A DNA stretch of 64,000 bases, taken from NCBI GenBank assembly GCA_017940545.1, contig JAGAYI010000059.1, forward strand, positions 27,177 through 91,176. The letters run 5' to 3'. This DNA is from Prevotella sp. GTDB lineage: Bacteria > Bacteroidota > Bacteroidia > Bacteroidales > Bacteroidaceae. The translations under genes were made by a program, and so were the position numbers. The stretch's first letter is position 1; every line of letters starts with the position of its first letter. A model generated the notes under the pieces. That model did no database searches and was not told the origin of the DNA. It saw nothing but the letters and a program-made list of their open reading frames with translations. Positions 1 through 9,264 of this stretch are shown here, piece after piece.

Positions 1-1459
1 GCGCCCCATGTTCTACGAGATGAAGAAGGCTGAAAGCGTCGGCGCCCTGCTGAACTATGCAGGCGGCTTCACAGGCGATGCCTACAAGAAGTCCGTCCGT
101 ATCATCCGCAAGACGGGCCAGCAATACTCTGTCTTTAACGTCAGCGAGTTCGACATGGCCAAGTTCCCTGTCAGCGACGAAGACTCCGTAAGTGTTGACT
201 CCGTCCTGCCCCGCTTCGCCAACATGGTAGAGGTGAAGGGTGCCGTTTTCCGTCCCGGCATGTATCAGGTGGGAGGCGACATACAAAGTGTCCGCCAGCT
301 GATAGAAAGCGCAGAAGGCGTTACTGAAGAAGCATTTACCCCACATGCCATTCTGCACCGCATGAAACCCGACCGTACACTCGAAATGCTGTCAGTCGAT
401 CTGCAGGGAATCCTTGCCGGCACAGCAGCCGACATTCCCCTGCGCAATGAGGACGTTCTCTTCATACCCAGCAAGAAAGACATGCAGGAAGAGAAGACCA
501 TCACCATCCACGGTGAGGTGCGCAACCCCGGCATCTATAAATACGCCGACAACGAGACCCTTGAAGACTTTGTCCTTCAGGCAGGTGGCTTGACCGATGC
601 CGCCTCACTGGTAAAGGTCGATGTGGCACGTCGTCTGAAGAACCCCTCGGCAACAACAGCCTCCGACACCATTGCCCATACCTTCTCCTTTGCCCTCAAA
701 GACGGTTTCGTCATTGACGGCGAGACAGCCTTCAAGCTCATGCCGTACGATGAAGTTTATGTACGCACCAGTCCCGGCTACACCAAGCAGCAGAACATTA
801 CCATAGAAGGTGAGGTCAACTTCGAAGGCACTTATACGCTGAGCAAGAAGAGCCAGCGCCTGAGCGATGCCATTAAGATGACTGGCGGCCTTCGCTCAAC
901 GGCCTACCCCATAGGAGCACGCCTGGAGCGCCGCATCACCCCCGAGGAGCGACTGCGCATGCAGACCGTCCTGAAGATGGCACAAGCACAAAGCGGAGAC
1001 CGTGACTCCATAGATATCAGCAAGCTGGACCTTGGCAGCACCTACTACGTAGGCATTCACTTAGACCAGGCACTCGCCAACCCAGGCTCTGACGACGACA
1101 TTGTACTTCGTGAGGGCGACCGTATCATCGTGCCGGAATACACTAACACCGTCAAGATCAGCGGCGACGTGATGTACCCCAACACCGTTACCTACCGCGA
1201 AGGAAAAGGTGTTAAGTACTACATCAACCAAGCCGGCGGCTGGGGCAACCGGGCCAAGAAAAGCAAGACCTATATTATTTACATGAATGGAACCGTGGCC
1301 CGTGTCGGCTATAACACCAAGATACTTCCCGGCAGTGAAATCGTCGTGCCCAGCAAGCCCAAGAACAGCCGTCTGACACTGCCTGAAATCATGAGCATCG
1401 GTACCGGTACAGCCTCTATTGCCACCATGATAGCCTCCATTGCCAACTTATTGAAGTAA
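1..1459 (+). CDS. Capsule export protein with SLBB repeats (Wza-like), 5' end outside window
   Basis: Polysaccharide export protein of the Wza/SLBB type, which forms or lines the outer-membrane channel for capsule or exopolysaccharide. The frame is open to the left window edge (the codons at 2-7 are sense), so the N-terminus, including signal peptide and Poly_export domain, is missing. At least four SLBB-like beta-grasp units are visible, each with a G-x-V-x-x-P-G/N-x-Y pattern: from the ATG at 8 they lie near residues 74 (EVKGAVFRPGMY), 164 (IHGEVRNPGIY), 263 (IEGEVNFEGTY) and 383 (ISGDVMYPNTV). The last 20 residues are hydrophobic and small-residue rich, suggesting a C-terminal membrane helix. 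It is followed by chain-length, flippase and polymerase genes, which fits a Wzx/Wzy-dependent locus. Confidence 0.88.
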   Translation, partial: RPMFYEMKKAESVGALLNYAGGFTGDAYKKSVRIIRKTGQQYSVFNVSEFDMAKFPVSDEDSVSVDSVLPRFANMVEVKGAVFRPGMYQVGGDIQSVRQLIESAEGVTEEAFTPHAILHRMKPDRTLEMLSVDLQGILAGTAADIPLRNEDVLFIPSKKDMQEEKTITIHGEVRNPGIYKYADNETLEDFVLQAGGLTDAASLVKVDVARRLKNPSATTASDTIAHTFSFALKDGFVIDGETAFKLMPYDEVYVRTSPGYTKQQNITIEGEVNFEGTYTLSKKSQRLSDAIKMTGGLRSTAYPIGARLERRITPEERLRMQTVLKMAQAQSGDRDSIDISKLDLGSTYYVGIHLDQALANPGSDDDIVLREGDRIIVPEYTNTVKISGDVMYPNTVTYREGKGVKYYINQAGGWGNRAKKSKTYIIYMNGTVARVGYNTKILPGSEIVVPSKPKNSRLTLPEIMSIGTGTASIATMIASIANLLK

Positions 1460-1524
1460 AACAACCTCAATTATACAAAAACAATCATAACGCAACTTTG
1501 AGGAAGTTTTTGGGTACAAAAGCA

Positions 1525-1554
1525 TTGCCAATTCGGAAAAATATCTTATCTTTG
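1525..1554 (+). promoter_or_regulatory. Bacteroidales-type promoter before the ATPase remnant
   Basis: TTG at 1525-1527 and TATCTTTG at 1547-1554 are separated by 19 bases and match the -33/-7 consensus of Bacteroidales. The next start codon is the ATG of the broken ATPase gene at 1641, so the remnant keeps its own promoter. Confidence 0.6.
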
Positions 1555-1640
1555 CAGCCGTGAAAAGTCATGAAATTCGTGACCACATTCCCGATTTTAT
1601 ATAAAAAATCCGGAATACGATTACTAAATTTACATGGATT

Positions 1641-1929
1641 ATGTATAAAAGAGCATTTGATATTGAACACAAGTTGGATGAGGGAATGTTTCTTTTTGGC
1701 GCACGCCAGACGGGGAAATCCACTCTACTGAAAGAGCGGTTTAAAGGAGCCATCTATTACGATTTGCTCAATCCAAATGTCAGAAAGGCTCAAGTCCTTT
1801 AACGAGGAGCACCCTGATTGCCGACTGGTTTTGGTCTCTCTCGACCCGATTACCCGCAAATCAGGAGACGAAGAACTTATATATGTATTAGACTTCCTGA
1901 GGATGCTTTGGAATGGTGAAATATTCTAA
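1641..1929 (+). pseudogene. Broken AAA ATPase (DUF4143 type), internal deletion
   Basis: The ATG at 1641 starts a 53-codon frame with a Walker A motif (FLFGARQTGKSTLLKERF) that stops at 1800-1802. The neighbouring frame continues directly, from about 1785 to the stop at 1927-1929, with a C-terminal segment (HPDCRLVLVSLDPITRK, then DFLRMLWNGEIF). This is the kind of tail I recognise at the end of the same family of roughly 400-residue Bacteroidales ATPases. N-terminal and C-terminal ends are therefore joined across a missing middle of about 300 codons, in different frames. It sits between the export gene and the Wzz-like gene. I see no function left; the family assignment is from the Walker A context and the tail. 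Confidence 0.7.
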
Positions 1930-2025
1930 TTTGACATTTTCAGATGAAATATCCCCAAGATTATCTCATAAGCGCAATAAATACAACTTCTCACGCGTTA
2001 TAATAATAACATGTAAACTATTTTT

Positions 2026-3075
2026 ATGGAAGAATCGAAGAAACAACCAGAAGTCATTGACCTAAGGGTCGTGATGAGCAAGATATGGAAGAACAAAAAA
2101 CTGTTCTATAAGACACTCCCCATAGCCTTCGTGCTATCATGTATCTATATACTGAGCATCCCCCGCTATTACACCTCCGACGTAAAGTTAGCACCAGAAT
2201 TAGATAATGGTATTAGCGGAGGAACTTTAGGTGACATCGCCTCGTCATTAGGTTTCGACATTTCGACAGCCCAGACCAGCGACGCCATCTCCCCACTGCT
2301 CTACCCGGACTTGATGGAAGATAACAAATTTGTAACCAACCTGTTCGGCATCCAGGTAGCTACTAAGGATGGTGAAGTAAAGGACAACTACTACAACTAT
2401 CTGAAGAAGCGCCAAAAAAAGGCATGGTGGATGTATCCTATTGGATGGATTAAGAATTTATTTCCCAAAGACGATAATGGGCAAGGAGCCAAAGGAGAAC
2501 TTGACCCGTATCACCTTTCTAAAAAGGATAACAACCTTGTTGAAAAAATAAGGGACAACATCAAACTCAGCATCGATAAAAAAACAGGTGTTATTACTAT
2601 TAATGTGACCGATCAAGACCCCATCATTTGCAAAACGATAGCGGATACCTTAATGACCCGTCTTCAAGACTTTATTACAGAATACCGCACCAACAAGGCA
2701 CGTGTAGATGTGGAATATTACAAGAAGCTCACAGCCGAAGCCAAACAGGAATACGAGAAGGCTCGTCAGCGTTATGGCAGTTATGCAGATGCAAACATGG
2801 ACATCGTGCTTGAAAGCTATCGTTCCAAACGCGACGATTTGGAGAATGACATGCAGTTGAAGTTCAACGCTTATAGCACTATGAACACCCAACTACAAGC
2901 TGCCATGGCAAAAGTACAGGAACGCACTCCAGCCTTCACCGTCGTTAAAGGTGCTGCAGTACCCGTAAAACCAGCAGGCCCGAAACGCATGTTGTTTGTA
3001 GCAGGCATGTTGATCCTTACCTTTATTGGCACTGCCTTCTACCTTGTTAGGAAAGACCTTCATTTTGCTTTTTAG
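2026..3075 (+). CDS. Wzz-like polysaccharide chain-length determinant
   Basis: Inner-membrane polysaccharide co-polymerase of the Wzz family (349 aa), controlling chain length of the polymer made by Wzy. A cytoplasmic N-terminus is followed by a first membrane segment at about residues 31-50 (LPIAFVLSCIYILSI), then a long periplasmic part with a coiled-coil-like stretch rich in Glu, Lys and Arg (about 215-300), then the typical proline-rich approach (VVKGAAVPVKPAGPKRM) and a second membrane segment at about 322-342. There is no fused tyrosine kinase domain, unlike Wzc. It lies 21 bp before the flippase gene. The start is chosen because the ATG follows the ATPase remnant and gives a complete Wzz N-terminus. 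Confidence 0.87.
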   Translation: MEESKKQPEVIDLRVVMSKIWKNKKLFYKTLPIAFVLSCIYILSIPRYYTSDVKLAPELDNGISGGTLGDIASSLGFDISTAQTSDAISPLLYPDLMEDNKFVTNLFGIQVATKDGEVKDNYYNYLKKRQKKAWWMYPIGWIKNLFPKDDNGQGAKGELDPYHLSKKDNNLVEKIRDNIKLSIDKKTGVITINVTDQDPIICKTIADTLMTRLQDFITEYRTNKARVDVEYYKKLTAEAKQEYEKARQRYGSYADANMDIVLESYRSKRDDLENDMQLKFNAYSTMNTQLQAAMAKVQERTPAFTVVKGAAVPVKPAGPKRMLFVAGMLILTFIGTAFYLVRKDLHFAF

Positions 3076-3096
3076 TGCCATCTACAATTCTATCGC

Positions 3097-4437
3097 ATGG
3101 AATTATTACAACACATTACCAGCAAGTTGCATCTTTCGGGAACGAAAGAAGCTATTGTCCAAAACTTGTTCTGGGCAGTGTTGGGTAAAATTGTAAATTT
3201 GTGTAGCGGACTACTGGTGGGTATTATTGTCGCACGTTATCTTGGTCCAGAACAATATGGTCTAATGAACTATGTCATCAGCTACGTTTTCCTTTTCCAG
3301 ACATTTGCGCTCTTCGGACTTGACTCCATAGAAATACGGGAAGAGGCCCGCGGGCAAAAACCTTACACAACAATTATCGGTACGGCATTCTTTCTGAAAC
3401 TTTTCTTCGGCTGTTGCTTCATCGTCTTAGCAATTCTTACCTCATGGTTGATGGAGGCAGACCTCTACACGACACTATTGATAGCCATTTACTCTCTGGT
3501 TGTTGTTCTTAATTCACTGATTGTCATCCGCAATTATTTTACAGCCATTGTACAGAACGAATATGTTGTCAAGGCAGAAATAAGTCGGAGCGTCATAAGT
3601 ATCATTATTAAACTGATACTTCTGTTTCTTCACGCTAATCTGACATGGTTTATCACTGCCTACATGTTTGACTTCGTGTTGTTAGGCACCGGCTATTTGA
3701 TGGCATACCGCACAAAAATTGGCTCACTGAGAGAATGGCATTTTGACCGTGATTATGCAAGATTTCTGTTAAAAGAGTCTTTCCCACTACTACTGACCAA
3801 TGCCGCAGTCATCATCTACCAGCGTATCGACCAAGTGATGATTGGCAGCATGATTGACAAAAGTGCCGTCGGCTTCTTTTCTGTAGCAGCAAGATTCACC
3901 GAAGTCTTGGTGTTTTTGCCTATGATACTGGCACAAACCATAACGCCAATACTTGTAAAAGCAAGAGAACGTGATGTTGCGGAATACAAAGTAAAAGCTC
4001 AGCAATTCATGAATTTCTCGTTTTGGCTGTCATTGGCAGCATCTGCTATTGTTTCCGTATTGGCCTATTGGCTCATCCGCTATACTTTCGGGCCAGCTTA
4101 CCTGCCAGCTGTCGCCGTGCTTCAGGTCATGGCATTCAAGGCTGCCAGCGTTGCGCTGTCTAATACAGCAGGCTCCATGATTGTCACCGAAGGATTACAG
4201 CGATGGGCTATTCTTCGCGATGGTTTCGGTTGCCTTGTCTGTGTTGTACTCAACTATCTACTGTTACCTCGCTACGGCATCTTGGCAGCAGCCTTTGTGT
4301 CTATTGCCAGCAACATTGCCGCTGGCTATTTGGCTGATGCATTGGTGCCTGCTTACCGGCATTTGTTTGTTTGCCAAACGAGAACACTCCTATTTGGGTG
4401 GAGGAATATTAAGAACATAAAATCAATTCTTACATAG
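3097..4437 (+). CDS. Wzx-like oligosaccharide flippase
   Basis: Polytopic inner-membrane protein (446 aa) of the MOP/polysaccharide transporter superfamily, expected to flip the undecaprenyl-linked repeat unit to the periplasm. About 12 hydrophobic segments are visible. The N-terminal region AVLGKIVNLCSGLLVGIIVA followed by RYLGPEQYGLMNYVISYV is characteristic of these flippases, and YQRIDQVMIGSMIDKSAVGFF is a conserved mid-protein motif (Arg-Ile-Asp-Gln). It lies between the Wzz-like gene (21 bp gap) and the polymerase gene (5 bp gap), so all three are probably co-transcribed. Confidence 0.9.
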   Translation: MELLQHITSKLHLSGTKEAIVQNLFWAVLGKIVNLCSGLLVGIIVARYLGPEQYGLMNYVISYVFLFQTFALFGLDSIEIREEARGQKPYTTIIGTAFFLKLFFGCCFIVLAILTSWLMEADLYTTLLIAIYSLVVVLNSLIVIRNYFTAIVQNEYVVKAEISRSVISIIIKLILLFLHANLTWFITAYMFDFVLLGTGYLMAYRTKIGSLREWHFDRDYARFLLKESFPLLLTNAAVIIYQRIDQVMIGSMIDKSAVGFFSVAARFTEVLVFLPMILAQTITPILVKARERDVAEYKVKAQQFMNFSFWLSLAASAIVSVLAYWLIRYTFGPAYLPAVAVLQVMAFKAASVALSNTAGSMIVTEGLQRWAILRDGFGCLVCVVLNYLLLPRYGILAAAFVSIASNIAAGYLADALVPAYRHLFVCQTRTLLFGWRNIKNIKSILT

Positions 4438-4442
4438 AAACC

Positions 4443-5699
4443 ATGCTGTTAATACCACTCATATATTTCATTTTGCTTGCTGCATATTTTTATATGAAGC
4501 ACAAATGTTTTAATCTTGATATTGCAGCAACTATCATATTGATTACCATATCATTTTTCTCCATTCTCATTGACATTAATGATGTTTATGGGGATTATGG
4601 TATCAATGAGTATTCTGTAACACTGCCTACAATTTTACTATATTGTGTTCAATGGACGATAATACTGCTACCCATACACTATATATCCTGTATAAAACTA
4701 CAAAAGCACGAATCACATAAACAACTTTTTTTATTTATTTTAATCATCATACTCATTGCCTCTTCTTCAATCATGATTGCTACTAGTCTTTCTGATATTA
4801 AGGAAGCATTGATTATGGATATGGTTGACGTTTACAAGCAGAATGACACATTACGTTCATTAGGAGGGCATGGGGAGAGCAACTACCTTATGTTGATACC
4901 ACAAATATTCGTGGCTGCCCCATTCCCTACACTGGCTTTATTCCTTTGGTTCTACCTTAAAACATTTACAAAGGTCCCTGCCATCATCCGAATGGGACTT
5001 CTTGTGGCATCTATTGTCCAAGCGATTCTATCTATTATCGTTGCAGGTCGAGCAGCTCTAATTTATTGGATTTTCGACTTTTTCCTACTCTTTGGATACT
5101 TTTACCAATATCTTTCACCGCGCTTAAAAAAAGGAATTTCCATTGCCTCTATTGCAATTGGAGGTATAATCATCACACAATTATTGATAATTACCATATC
5201 TCGATTTGGAGAAGATTCCGGAAGAGGTGGTAAAGTAGACCCTCTGATATCATTATACGCTTATGCAGGCCAACATGTCAACAACTTTTGCGCTGTCATT
5301 TCCGAAGGTGGCAACGCTCCATTACAATTAGGGCGCGTATTACCTCTGACTAATAAAATAATGAACCATCAGGATTTTGACCTTATTCAGCATTATGAAA
5401 ACATCCATGCATCTGTAAACATCATCGTCAATGTATTCGACACTTTTGGAGGGGAAATATTTCTTGATTTGGGTTGGTTCGGATATATCGTATTTTTCTT
5501 TGTATGGTTATTTGTCACCCAAATCATTAGATATAATTGGCAGGAAATGACATTCTACCGAGCATTTTTACTAATAATACTCATTGCATTTTTCACCCGT
5601 GGTCTCTTTGCATGGCCATTTGTAGGCCACTATACGACAATAGCAATCATGATTGTTCTGCTTTGCAGTTTCCTGTTCAAATACGCATTCAAAACATGA
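4443..5699 (+). CDS. Wzy-like polysaccharide polymerase
   Basis: Hydrophobic protein (418 aa) with about 11-12 predicted membrane segments and one large periplasmic loop at about residues 255-335, the usual layout of O-antigen/capsule polymerases (Wzy). No conserved catalytic motif can be named because these proteins are very divergent; the call rests on topology and on position directly after the flippase. Base composition is more AT-rich than the export gene, as is common for serotype-specific genes. The last codons overlap an ATG (5696-5698) whose frame stops after 12 codons. A diverged second copy of the last 17 codons lies at 7028-7078, just before the next glycosyltransferase. Confidence 0.75.
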   Translation: MLLIPLIYFILLAAYFYMKHKCFNLDIAATIILITISFFSILIDINDVYGDYGINEYSVTLPTILLYCVQWTIILLPIHYISCIKLQKHESHKQLFLFILIIILIASSSIMIATSLSDIKEALIMDMVDVYKQNDTLRSLGGHGESNYLMLIPQIFVAAPFPTLALFLWFYLKTFTKVPAIIRMGLLVASIVQAILSIIVAGRAALIYWIFDFFLLFGYFYQYLSPRLKKGISIASIAIGGIIITQLLIITISRFGEDSGRGGKVDPLISLYAYAGQHVNNFCAVISEGGNAPLQLGRVLPLTNKIMNHQDFDLIQHYENIHASVNIIVNVFDTFGGEIFLDLGWFGYIVFFFVWLFVTQIIRYNWQEMTFYRAFLLIILIAFFTRGLFAWPFVGHYTTIAIMIVLLCSFLFKYAFKT

Positions 5700-5763
5700 A
5701 GCACAATAAAGAACTTTCGAATATTTTTTTTTGAAAAGATTTAGTCTTTCCAATATTTTTTTG

Positions 5764-5771
5764 TACCTTTG
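5764..5771 (+). promoter_or_regulatory. Promoter -7 box for the DUF4143 ATPase gene
   Basis: TACCTTTG, a perfect match to the Bacteroidales -7 consensus, sits 25 bases before the ATG at 5797 inside an otherwise operonic capsule cluster. The ATPase gene can thus be transcribed independently. Confidence 0.6.
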
Positions 5772-5796
5772 CACCACCTAACAAAAAATCCTTGAG

Positions 5797-7005
5797 ATGG
5801 AGGAGACATCAATAAGCGGACTATACCGCACATCGGCCAGACTGGTTGGACAAACAACAACCAACTTCCACAGATACCTGTATGATAAAATCTGTTGGGC
5901 AAACAAGTTGATTGCCATAAAAGGAGCGAGGGGTGTAGGTAAGACTACCATGATGTTGCAGAGCATCAAGGAGCGGTTTGCGGAGCACCCTGAACGTGCT
6001 CTCTATGTTTCTTTGGACAATCTATGGTTCGCCAATCATTCTCTAAGCGAAGTTGTGGAGTATCACTACACCCACGGCGGAACTCATCTGTTCATTGACG
6101 AGGTACATAAATATCCTTCATGGCAGACGCTAATAAAGAATATCTACGACGAATACCCTGACCTGCATGTAGCATTTACCGGTTCATCAATGCTGAAGAT
6201 TGACAACAGCAAGGCCGACCTATCCCGGCGTATGTCTGACTATACCCTTCATGGGCTCTCATTCAGGGAGTACCTCAGTTTTGAGGCAGGCATAGATGTG
6301 CCAGTGGTTAGTTTGGAAGAGTTATTGAATGACCATGTCCGCATAGCCATGCAGTTGACGTCAAAAACAAAGGTATTGCCATTATTTGAGACCTATCTTG
6401 AGTATGGCTATTATCCTTTCTACAAAGAGGAAATGGACGATTACTACGAACGTCTGAAGAAAACCATCTATGTCATTCTAAACGAAGACATACCTGCTAT
6501 TGAGGAGATAACCTACCCCACCGTGCAGAAGCTTCAGCGTATGCTGATGATTCTGGCCGAGCGAGTACCTCAAACACCAAAGATGAACGAATTGTATGCC
6601 ATTCTTGAGACCACCAGAGAACAGGGACTGAAGATGATGGGACTGCTACAACGTGCCACACTGCTACAACTTTTATCCACAGAGACAAGAGAATTCCACC
6701 ATCTGCTAAAGCCCGACAAAATATATCTGAACAATCCAAACTTGATGTATGCACTCACCGTACAGCCAGACAAGGGGACGTTGAGGGAAACTTTCTTCAT
6801 CAATCAACTGTCGGCAGTAGCAGATGTCAGCTACCCGCGCAAGGGAGATTTTCTGGTTAACCACAAATATCTGTTTGAGGTTGGCGGCAAGAACAAGACT
6901 TTCAACCAGATAAAAGGCATCCCCGATGGTTTTCTTGCCACAGACGGTATTGAAACTGGCTTTGGCAACCGAGTTCCTTTGTGGATGTTCGGATTGCTTT
7001 ATTAG
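5797..7005 (+). CDS. AAA ATPase with DUF4143-type C-terminus
   Basis: 402 aa protein of the ATP-binding AAA_14/DUF4143 family, which is abundant and scattered in Bacteroidales genomes and whose function is not established. Walker A is at residues 43-51 (GARGVGKTT), Walker B near LFIDEVHKYPSW, and a sensor-like segment follows (VAFTGSSMLKI). The C-terminal part contains LFEVGGKNKTFNQIKG, an E-x-G-G-K pattern reminiscent of a PD-(D/E)XK nuclease fold. It has its own promoter and breaks the capsule operon between the polymerase gene and a glycosyltransferase gene. It is followed 17 bases later by a relic of another polymerase 3' end, so it probably arrived by recombination or insertion. It is unlikely to act in sugar assembly. 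Confidence 0.8.
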   Translation: MEETSISGLYRTSARLVGQTTTNFHRYLYDKICWANKLIAIKGARGVGKTTMMLQSIKERFAEHPERALYVSLDNLWFANHSLSEVVEYHYTHGGTHLFIDEVHKYPSWQTLIKNIYDEYPDLHVAFTGSSMLKIDNSKADLSRRMSDYTLHGLSFREYLSFEAGIDVPVVSLEELLNDHVRIAMQLTSKTKVLPLFETYLEYGYYPFYKEEMDDYYERLKKTIYVILNEDIPAIEEITYPTVQKLQRMLMILAERVPQTPKMNELYAILETTREQGLKMMGLLQRATLLQLLSTETREFHHLLKPDKIYLNNPNLMYALTVQPDKGTLRETFFINQLSAVADVSYPRKGDFLVNHKYLFEVGGKNKTFNQIKGIPDGFLATDGIETGFGNRVPLWMFGLLY

Positions 7006-7021
7006 CAGACTAAGACTTCAA

Positions 7022-7078
7022 AGTATCATGATAGTCTTGGCGTGCAGCTTTTTGTTCAAATACATTTTCAAGATATGA
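7022..7078 (+). pseudogene. Relic of a second wzy 3' end
   Basis: The frame ending at 7076-7078 reads SIMIVLACSFLFKYIFKI-stop, against IAIMIVLLCSFLFKYAFKT-stop at the end of the polymerase gene at 5643-5699. The stop overlaps the ATG of the following glycosyltransferase as ATGA, the arrangement expected of an intact wzy-glycosyltransferase pair. Only about 18 codons remain; upstream of them the similarity ends and the ATPase gene begins. Confidence 0.7.
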
Positions 7079-7977
7079 AAATATATACCATCATAGTAAC
7101 ATATAATGCCATGCGTCGAGGATGGATTGACCGCTGCATTAAGAGTCTGCAGGCAAGTACTGTACAGACAACGGCCATCATTATTGATAACGGCTCGTCA
7201 GACGGTACACGGGAGCACATACCCGTCCATTATCCTAACGCCATTTGGTTGCCACAGGAGAAGAACCTTGGTTTTGGTCAAGCCAACAATCTCGGCATCA
7301 AGTATGCTATAGAGCATCAGGCAGACTACGTATTGTTACTAAATCAAGACGCAACTCTTTCACCTGACGCAATCGAGAAAATGTTAGCAATAAGTGATGG
7401 TAAGTCTTTATTGTCTCCATTACACCTGAATGGCGACGGTACCCGCATCGACGAGATGTTCCGTTATTCACTGAAACAATCCAACAACATGATGAATGAC
7501 GACCTACTAATTCGGCACGAATTAGCCCCTTGCTATGAATCTGGCGAAATTTGTGCCGCTTGCTGGCTGATGCCTGTATCTCTTATCAAAAAAATCGGTG
7601 GATTCAATCCATTGTTCTTCCATTATAGCGAGGACAACAACTACTATCACCGCATGGTGTATCATGGTGTCAAAACGCTACTTGTTCCAGATGCACATAT
7701 GTATCATGACCGGAAATTACAAGGAAACACGGAAGCGTTCAACCGCAAACGTCTGAGGCGAGATATCATCTTAGAGGCATGCAATATCAACCAAGGTCTT
7801 CCAAAATGTTTTTGGAGATGGTTCAAAATACTCATACGTTGTTACACAAAGGATATTCGGAACCATCAATATCGCATAGGGGCATTCACTTGGGAAATAC
7901 TCTGGCTTATTGGGCACTCACCCAGTATAATTCATTCAAGAAGGAAAGAAAAGAAGATAGGTTTAAACTGGCTATAG
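7075..7977 (+). CDS. GT2-family glycosyltransferase (rhamnosyltransferase-like)
   Basis: Cytoplasmic/membrane-associated glycosyltransferase (300 aa) with a GT-A fold. The N-terminal IYTIIVTYN, the nucleotide-binding DNGSSDGT near residue 43 and the metal-binding LLLNQDA near residue 93 are family signatures; CAACWLMPVSLIKKIGGFN is the typical acceptor-side motif. The start at 7075 is chosen over an upstream in-frame ATG at 7042 because 7075 begins directly with the GT2 core and overlaps the stop of the polymerase relic (ATGA), while the upstream 11 codons are the relic read in another frame. The next glycosyltransferase gene begins 3 bp after the stop. Confidence 0.85.
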   Translation: MKIYTIIVTYNAMRRGWIDRCIKSLQASTVQTTAIIIDNGSSDGTREHIPVHYPNAIWLPQEKNLGFGQANNLGIKYAIEHQADYVLLLNQDATLSPDAIEKMLAISDGKSLLSPLHLNGDGTRIDEMFRYSLKQSNNMMNDDLLIRHELAPCYESGEICAACWLMPVSLIKKIGGFNPLFFHYSEDNNYYHRMVYHGVKTLLVPDAHMYHDRKLQGNTEAFNRKRLRRDIILEACNINQGLPKCFWRWFKILIRCYTKDIRNHQYRIGAFTWEILWLIGHSPSIIHSRRKEKKIGLNWL

Positions 7978-7980
7978 ACT

Positions 7981-9150
7981 ATGAATATTCTATTGGACTT
8001 TATACCATTTCAGCATAATGGAGGTATAGGTGGAGCGGCAAGTTTTACTAAGGCTGTGTGTGATGAAGTTTGTCTAAAAAAAACTTCTAAAGATCGTCTA
8101 TTTGCAGTTTACGACTCATCGCAACCAATAGGCAAGCAATACAATTACCAAGAGTATGCTAAGGAGCACGGCATACAGCTACTTGATTTGGCAACGACCC
8201 CACTTAGTCTGCATATTGACCGGCATGCTATTAGCACTTTCTTCATGTCCATAGGACAATTCTATGCAAATTATTCTCTTGATAACATTCACTGTAAAGT
8301 TGTCATGGGCATACATGACATCTGGGATATTGAACGAGAAGACAATCATATAGAATTAATAATTCACGACAAGACTTCAGAAAACAAATGGCGTTGGGCT
8401 AAGCGAATGATAAATGTCATCAGCGGACGTTTCAACCGCCAGCAGCAAGCGCTTTATAATCACATCATACCCCTCTATTCGGCCTCAAACACTATAGCCT
8501 TCACTGTATCAGAATACTCACGTAACGCCCTGTCTTACTACTTTCCGCACCTTGTAAGCAAGGACATACATATCTGCTACTCACCAAGCAGGAGGGTTAC
8601 CGTGTTTCCCGAAATAGAGAATAAAGAACTAAGGGAAATCATCAAAGGAGGAAAAACATATCTTTTAATGCTGGCAGCCAATAGAAGACTTAAGAATGCC
8701 CATACGCTCATTAAGGTTTTCAAACGGTTATTGTCTGATTATCCCAACCTGTATCTGCTAACGACAAAATACGGTCATAGTATTCATTCGCAACATATTG
8801 ACATCCCATTCTTATCGGATTCAGACCTTGAGCATGCATATCAACACGCATATGCTCTGATTTTCGGTTCTTTTTTTGAAGGATTTGGTTACCCCCCAGT
8901 AGAGGCTATACGCCACGGAACGCCCTGTATAGCTTCCAATGTCACAAGCATTCCTGAAATATTAGGTGATGCTGGTATCTATTTCTCACCCCTTTACCCT
9001 GCCGACATGTATCGTGCCATCAAGACAGTACTGAACGACCGAAACTGCCGGAAAGAACAAATCACACAGAGATATACAGAGATATCACTTCGCCAACAAA
9101 ATGACTTGCAAGCATTGGTAAAAGAAATATTTACAGTATCTGATCTATAG
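7981..9150 (+). CDS. GT4-family (GT-B fold) glycosyltransferase
   Basis: 389 aa retaining-type glycosyltransferase. The N-terminus has the glycine-rich donor/acceptor loop (HNGGIGGAASFTKAV). The C-terminal half has the GT4 signature FGSFFEGFGYPPVEAIRHGT (E-x7-E) followed by PCIASNVTSIPEILGDAGI. This is a cytosolic enzyme adding one sugar of the repeat unit; donor and linkage cannot be read from sequence. It is probably translated with the preceding GT2 gene (3 bp gap). The cluster is then interrupted by a promoter and the ATPase/nuclease gene. Confidence 0.87.
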   Translation: MNILLDFIPFQHNGGIGGAASFTKAVCDEVCLKKTSKDRLFAVYDSSQPIGKQYNYQEYAKEHGIQLLDLATTPLSLHIDRHAISTFFMSIGQFYANYSLDNIHCKVVMGIHDIWDIEREDNHIELIIHDKTSENKWRWAKRMINVISGRFNRQQQALYNHIIPLYSASNTIAFTVSEYSRNALSYYFPHLVSKDIHICYSPSRRVTVFPEIENKELREIIKGGKTYLLMLAANRRLKNAHTLIKVFKRLLSDYPNLYLLTTKYGHSIHSQHIDIPFLSDSDLEHAYQHAYALIFGSFFEGFGYPPVEAIRHGTPCIASNVTSIPEILGDAGIYFSPLYPADMYRAIKTVLNDRNCRKEQITQRYTEISLRQQNDLQALVKEIFTVSDL

Positions 9151-9205
9151 AGGACATGGAGAAATCTTAAATTACACAAAAAGGGATAATACATGTTTGT
9201 ATAAT

Positions 9206-9236
9206 TTGCCTAATCAAATATTTTGTTATATCTTTG
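9206..9236 (+). promoter_or_regulatory. Promoter of the ATPase/nuclease gene
   Basis: TTG at 9206-9208 and TATCTTTG at 9229-9236 (20-base spacing), followed by the ATG at 9265. This is a second independent promoter inside the capsule cluster. Confidence 0.6.
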
Positions 9237-9264
9237 CATCCAACAACAATATAACATTGAACAG

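Noticed and set aside
1641-1802. Intact small ATP-binding protein of 53 residues
   Set aside because: A matching C-terminal piece of the same family follows in another frame, so this is the remnant of a larger gene.
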